Below the pieces are notes generated by a model. The model saw only the letters and a program-made list of their open reading frames with translations, had not been told where the DNA came from and ran no database searches. A stretch of DNA of 8,098 bases, taken from positions 3,691 through 11,788 of the forward strand of contig KL569460.1 in the NCBI GenBank assembly GCA_000715685.1, read 5' to 3'. This document shows, piece after piece, positions 5,749 to 8,098 of the stretch. This DNA is from Streptomyces lilacinus. Lineage in GTDB: Bacteria; Actinomycetota; Actinomycetes; Streptomycetales; Streptomycetaceae. Every line of letters begins with the position of its first letter. Position 1 is the stretch's first letter. The position numbers and the translations under genes were made by a program.

Positions 5749-5777
5749 ATGACCGACGCGCGTCCATGTACTAGTGT
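5749..5777 (+). promoter_or_regulatory. acnA: Putative acnA promoter (ATGACC-N17-TAGTGT)
   Basis: A -35-like ATGACC (5749-5754) and a -10-like TAGTGT (5772-5777) have ideal 17-nt spacing and resemble the housekeeping TTGAC/TAgnnT pattern of actinobacteria. Transcription would start near 5784, inside the inverted repeat that abuts the -10. The resulting leader is about 140 nt. A second candidate, CTGTCG-N17-TAACTT (5815-5843), overlaps the iron-box motifs and would give a ~75-nt leader. Confidence 0.5.
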
Positions 5778-5795
5778 TATCTCGACATCGAGATA
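5778..5795. promoter_or_regulatory. Operator-like inverted repeat TATCTCGA-CA-TCGAGATA upstream of acnA
   Basis: Perfect 8-bp arms with a 2-bp centre, directly touching the predicted -10 and covering the predicted start site, as expected of a repressor operator. The pattern resembles sites known to me for MarR/UrtR-family regulators (PecS, TamR: ATCTTGA-type arms). TamR of S. coelicolor is, from memory, reported to act on aconitase. A second small palindrome, AGATATCT (5791-5798), overlaps the right arm. Its ATCTC-N6-GAGAT core matches the site in front of XRE-murA. Confidence 0.75.
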
Positions 5796-5821
5796 TCTGC
5801 CGAGAGGCGTACCGCTGTCGC

Positions 5822-8098
<2,277 letters not shown>

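Overview
The window looks like chromosomal DNA from a high-GC actinomycete (Streptomyces or Streptosporangiales type). GC is near 70 % by eye, third codon positions are strongly G/C, Shine-Dalgarno sites are G-rich, and an XRE-MurA fusion lies close to a Streptomyces-like aconitase gene. From memory, S. coelicolor has the same pairing (second murA SCO5998 next to aconitase sacA SCO5999). Both ends carry Tn5/Nextera mosaic-end sequence (1-16 and 8080-8098). The window is therefore a tagmentation fragment, and both terminal genes are cut artificially.

Layout, left to right: (1) 3' part of a Rid-family gene (+), lacking the family's substrate-binding Arg; (2) a TetR-family regulator (+), overlapping tail-to-tail by 26 bp with (3) an FAD-dependent aromatic-ring-hydroxylase-type monooxygenase (-). 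The monooxygenase promoter region holds a perfect 20-bp palindrome with two extra half-sites, a typical TetR-type operator. (4) A strong hairpin lies downstream of (5) a 509-residue protein (-) that fuses an N-terminal XRE helix-turn-helix to a complete MurA-like enolpyruvyl transferase; it appears to be expressed from a leaderless promoter that contains an inverted repeat. (6) A Uma2-family PD-(D/E)XK protein (-). (7) An alpha/beta hydrolase (+), divergent from Uma2 and closed by a 13-bp terminator hairpin. (8) A 244-bp control region leading into (9) aconitase acnA (+), 718 codons long before the fragment ends.

The most interesting theme is regulatory. The promoters of the XRE-MurA gene and of acnA share an inverted repeat with the same architecture (ATCTC-N6-GAGAT). 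In each case it lies on or against the predicted -10 element. One regulator could therefore control peptidoglycan-precursor synthesis, which consumes PEP, together with TCA-cycle entry. Candidates are the XRE domain of the MurA fusion itself or a MarR/TamR-type protein encoded elsewhere. The acnA leader also carries two tandem DtxR/DmdR-like iron-box motifs, which fits control of a [4Fe-4S] enzyme. The TetR/monooxygenase pair looks like a self-contained aromatic-compound or xenobiotic response module. No mobile element, CRISPR array, tRNA or rRNA was seen.
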